From Hippophae tibetana (taxonomy: Eukaryota > Streptophyta > Magnoliopsida > Rosales > Elaeagnaceae), in contig CM072810.1 in the NCBI GenBank assembly GCA_037013495.1, positions 55,228,843 to 55,292,842 on the forward strand: a stretch of DNA of 64,000 bases, read 5' to 3'. Below, piece after piece: positions 61,155 to 64,000 of the stretch (positions within the stretch are counted from its first letter, which is position 1; every line of letters begins with the position of its first letter). A program made the translations under genes and the position numbers. A model generated the notes under the pieces. The model saw only the letters and a list, made by a program, of their open reading frames with translations, made no database searches and had not been told where the DNA came from.

Positions 61155-64000
61155 TTAAATGAAATACTTCTCGAACTTGGGTTTTTATTGGTTTCGAGCC
61201 TGCGATCATGTGTTGATACCAAACATTGGAAAAATAGCTAATCATTTCTACCTAAATCTTAAGCTTTCAATACGGGATACTTGAACTGTCACACTTAATC
61301 CTCGTTTAAAACTCACACCAAGTCACGAGGAAGTTACCTCACATGCACCACACAAGTCCTTCAAAATGACCCTTGGAAACAACATACAAAGGTTACCCAC
61401 AAGAACGAGCCCAGAGATGGTACTTACCTTGGTTGCGTCATTCCGTCTCCTTTAAGGGAAATTCTTCTCGAACTTGGGTTTTTATCGGATTCGAGCTTGG
61501 GATCATGTTTTGATACCAAACATTGGAAAAATAGCTAATCCTTTCTACCTAAATCTTAAGCTTTCAATACGGGATCCTTGAACTGTCACACTTAATCCTC
61601 GTTCAAAGCTCACACCAAGTCACGAGGATGTTACCTCCCATGCACCACACAAGTCCTTCAAAATGACCCTTGGAAACAACATACAAAGGTTACTCACAAC
61701 AACGAGCCCAGGGATGGTACTTACCTTATTTGCGTCATTCCGTCTCCTTTAAGTGAAATTCTTCTCGAACTTGGGTTTTTATCGGATTCGAGCCTGAGAT
61801 CATGTTTTTATACAAAACATTGGAAAAATAGCTAATCATTTCTACCTAAATCTTAAGCTTTCAATACGGGATGCTTGAACTGTCACACTTAATCCTCGTT
61901 TAAAGCTCACACCAAGTCACGAGGAAGTTACCTCCCATGCACAACACAAGTCCTTCAAAATGACCCTTGGAAACAACATACAAAGGTTACCCACAACAAC
62001 GAGCCCAGGGATGGTACTTACCTTGGTTGCGTCATTCCGTCTCCTTTAAGGGAAATTCTTTTCGAACTTGGGTTTTTATTGGATTCGAGCCTGAGATCAT
62101 GTTTTGATACCAAACATAGGAAAAATAGCTAAACCATTCTACCTAAATCTTAAGCTTTCAATACGGGATGTTTGAACTGTCACACTTAATCCTCGTTAAA
62201 AGCTTACACCAAGTCACGAGGATGTTACCTCCAATGCACCACACAAGTCATTCTAAATAACCCTTGGAAACAACATACAAAGGTTACCCACAACAACGAG
62301 CCCAGGGATGGTACTTACCTTGGTTGCGTCAATCCTTCTCCTTTAAATGAAATTCTTCTCGAACTTGGGTTTTTATTCGTTTCGAGCCTGAGATCATGTG
62401 TTGATACCAAACTTTGGAAAAATAGCTAATCATTTCTACCTAAATCTTAAGCTTTCAATACGGGATGCTTGAACTGTCACACTTAATCCTCGTTTAAAAC
62501 TCACACCAAGTCACGAGGAAGTTACCTCCCATGCACCACACAAGTCCTTCAAAATGACCCTTGGAAACAACATACAAAGATTACCCACAACAACGAGCCC
62601 AGGGATGGTACTTACCTTGGTTGCGTCATTCCGTCTACTTTAAGGGAAATTCTTCTCGAACTTGGGTTTTTATTGGATTCCAGCATGAGATCATGTTTTG
62701 ATACCAAACATAGGAAAAATAGCTAATCCTTTCTACCTAAATCTTAAGCTTTCAATACGGGATGCTTGAACTGTCACACTTAATCCTCGTTCAAAGCTCA
62801 CACCAAGTCACGAGGATGTTACCTCCAATGCACCACACAAGTCATTCTAAATAACCCTTGGAAACAATATACAAAGGCTACCCACAACAACGAGCCCAGG
62901 GATGGTACTTACCTTGGTTGCGTCATTCCGTCTACTTTAAGGGAAATTCTTCTCGAACTTGGGTTTTTATTGGATTCGAGCATGAGATCATGTTTTGATA
63001 CCAAACATAGGAAAAATAGCTAATCATTTCTACCTAAATCTTAAGCTTTCAATACGGGATGCTTGAACTGTCACACTTAATCCTCGTTCAAAGCTCACCC
63101 CAAGTCACGAGAATATTACCTCCAATGCACCACACAAGTCATTCTAAATAACCCTTGGAAACAACAAACAAAGGTTACCCACAACAACGAGCCCAGGGAT
63201 GGTACTTACCTTGGTTGCGTCAATCCGTCTCCTTTAAATGAAATTCTTCTCGAACTTGGGTTTTTATTGGTTTCGAGCCTGCGATCATGTGTTGATACCA
63301 AACATTGGAAAAATAGCTAATCATTTCTACCTAAATCTTAAGCTTTCAATACGGGATACTTGAACTGTCACACTTAATCCTCGTTTAAAACTCACACCAA
63401 GTCACGAGGAAGTTACCTCACATGCACCACACAAGTCCTTCAAAATGACCCTTGGAAACAACATACAAAGGTTACCCACATAAACGAGCCTAGAGATGGT
63501 ACTTACCTTGGTTGCGTCATTCCGTCTCCTTTAAGGGAAATTCTTCTCGAACTTGGGTTTTTATCGGATTCGAGCCTGAGATCATGTTTTGATACCAAAC
63601 ATTGGAAAAATAGCTAACCCTTTCTACCTAAATCTTAAGCTTTCAATACGGGATGCTTGAACTGTCACACTTAATCCTCGTTCAAAGCTCACACCAAGTC
63701 ACGAGGATGTTACCTCCCATGCACCACACAAGTCCTTCAAAATGACCCTTGGAAACAACATACAAAGGTTACTCACAACAACGAGCCCAGGGATGGTACT
63801 TACCTTATTTGCGTCATTCCGTCTCCTTTAAGTGAAATTCTTCTCGAACTTGGGTTTTTATCGGATTCGAGCCTGAGATCATGTTTTTATACAAAACATT
63901 GGAAAAATAGCTAATCATTTCTACCTAAATCTTAAGCTTTCAATACGGGATGCTTGAACTGTCACACTTAATCCTCGTTTAAAGCTCACACCAAGTCACG
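60879..64000 (+). repeat. 15-monomer tandem block II, copy 2, cut by window end
   Basis: Second copy, visible for about 3.1 kb up to the window edge, ending in a 173-base partial B monomer that starts at 63828. All rare markers inspected agree with copy 1. Confidence 0.88.

Larger units (their letters stand above)
1..64000 (+). repeat. 297-bp satellite DNA array, 215 monomers plus a partial one
   Basis: The sequence repeats every 297 bases from end to end in one orientation. The start motif TTAA(G/A)(G/T)GAAAT falls at 1, 298, 595, 892 and so on; the last start is 63828. Phase was checked at many points. The only departures are a 1-bp loss near 28273, a 1-bp loss near 46925, three 8-bp losses (near 47190, 48668 and 48956) and two 1-bp losses (near 48749 and 49036). 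Together these explain the final 28-base phase shift exactly. Most monomers have one HindIII site (AAGCTT, positions 107-112) overlapping an AflII site, so genomic digests should give a 297-bp ladder. Nothing else interrupts the array. The family is not one I recognise. Centromeric or other heterochromatic location is inference. Confidence 0.98.

Noticed and set aside
1-64000. CRISPR-like regular repeats
   Set aside because: Repeats are contiguous with no unique spacers, the unit is 297 bp, and the whole unit is conserved.
1-64000. Naming the species or satellite family
   Set aside because: I do not recognise this 297-bp monomer, and monomer size and style alone are not enough to assign a taxon.

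Overview
The whole 64,000-base window is one uninterrupted head-to-tail satellite DNA array. The monomer is 297 bp (about 41% G+C in the one monomer counted by hand). There are 215 monomers in a single orientation plus a 173-base partial one at the right edge. No host gene, RNA gene, transposon, LTR element, CRISPR array or unique-sequence island was seen. The window therefore comes from satellite heterochromatin (centromeric, pericentromeric, subtelomeric or interstitial) of a eukaryote. A plant is my guess from the monomer size and style, but I do not recognise the family and cannot name a species.

Monomers fall into recurring types, named here by their left part (about positions 33-95) and right part (about 150-297). 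Left types: A (GAGCATGAG), B (TTTTTATACAAAAC), C (ATTGGATT then CTAAACCATT), D (TATTCGTTTCG then ACTTTGG), G (GGTTTCGAGCCTGCG), H (ATCGGATT then TTTTGATACC). Right types: a (GTTCAAAGCTC, TTATTTGCG), b (GTTTAAAGCTC, CACAACAC), c (GTTAAAAGCTT, GCGTCAATC), d (GTTTAAAACTC, AAAGATT, GTCTAC), g (GTTTAAAACTC, usually CACATG), e (GAGAATATT). The usual monomers are A=Aa, B=Bb, C=Cc, D=Dd, G=Gg and H=Ha. Recombinants include D'=Db, D''=Dg, C'=Hc, plus Ca, Cd, Ad, Ae, Ga, Ge and He.

Layout: 1-3861 is a G/H/e-rich mixed segment. From 3862 to 30293 the array is a higher-order repeat (HOR) built on A-B-C-D (1,188 bp), extended to 6-mers (A-B-C-D'-C-D, 1,782 bp) and 8-mers (A-B-C-D'-C-D''-C'-D, 2,376 bp), with one 3-mer. 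Within it lie multi-kilobase copies at offsets of 11, 29, 32 and 53 monomers. 29700-33857 is a tandem pair of 7-mers, and 33858-38030 returns to 6-mer, G-H-B-C-D and 4-mer units. 38031-46757 is a tandem pair of a 15-monomer (4,455 bp) block. 46758-49274 is the most divergent part and holds six of the seven indels found in the window. 49275-50759 is dimeric, 50760-54917 is a pair of 7-mers, 54918-56423 is a linker, and 56424-64000 is a second, unrelated 15-monomer tandem duplication running off the right edge.

The array looks shaped by repeated unequal exchange at monomer-register breakpoints. Changes of type cluster in two stretches of the monomer that hardly vary between types: about positions 8-34 and 99-151. 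Short open reading frames exist, but they are by-products of the repeat and no protein is proposed. Identities were judged by eye from rare diagnostic variants, not by computed alignment.
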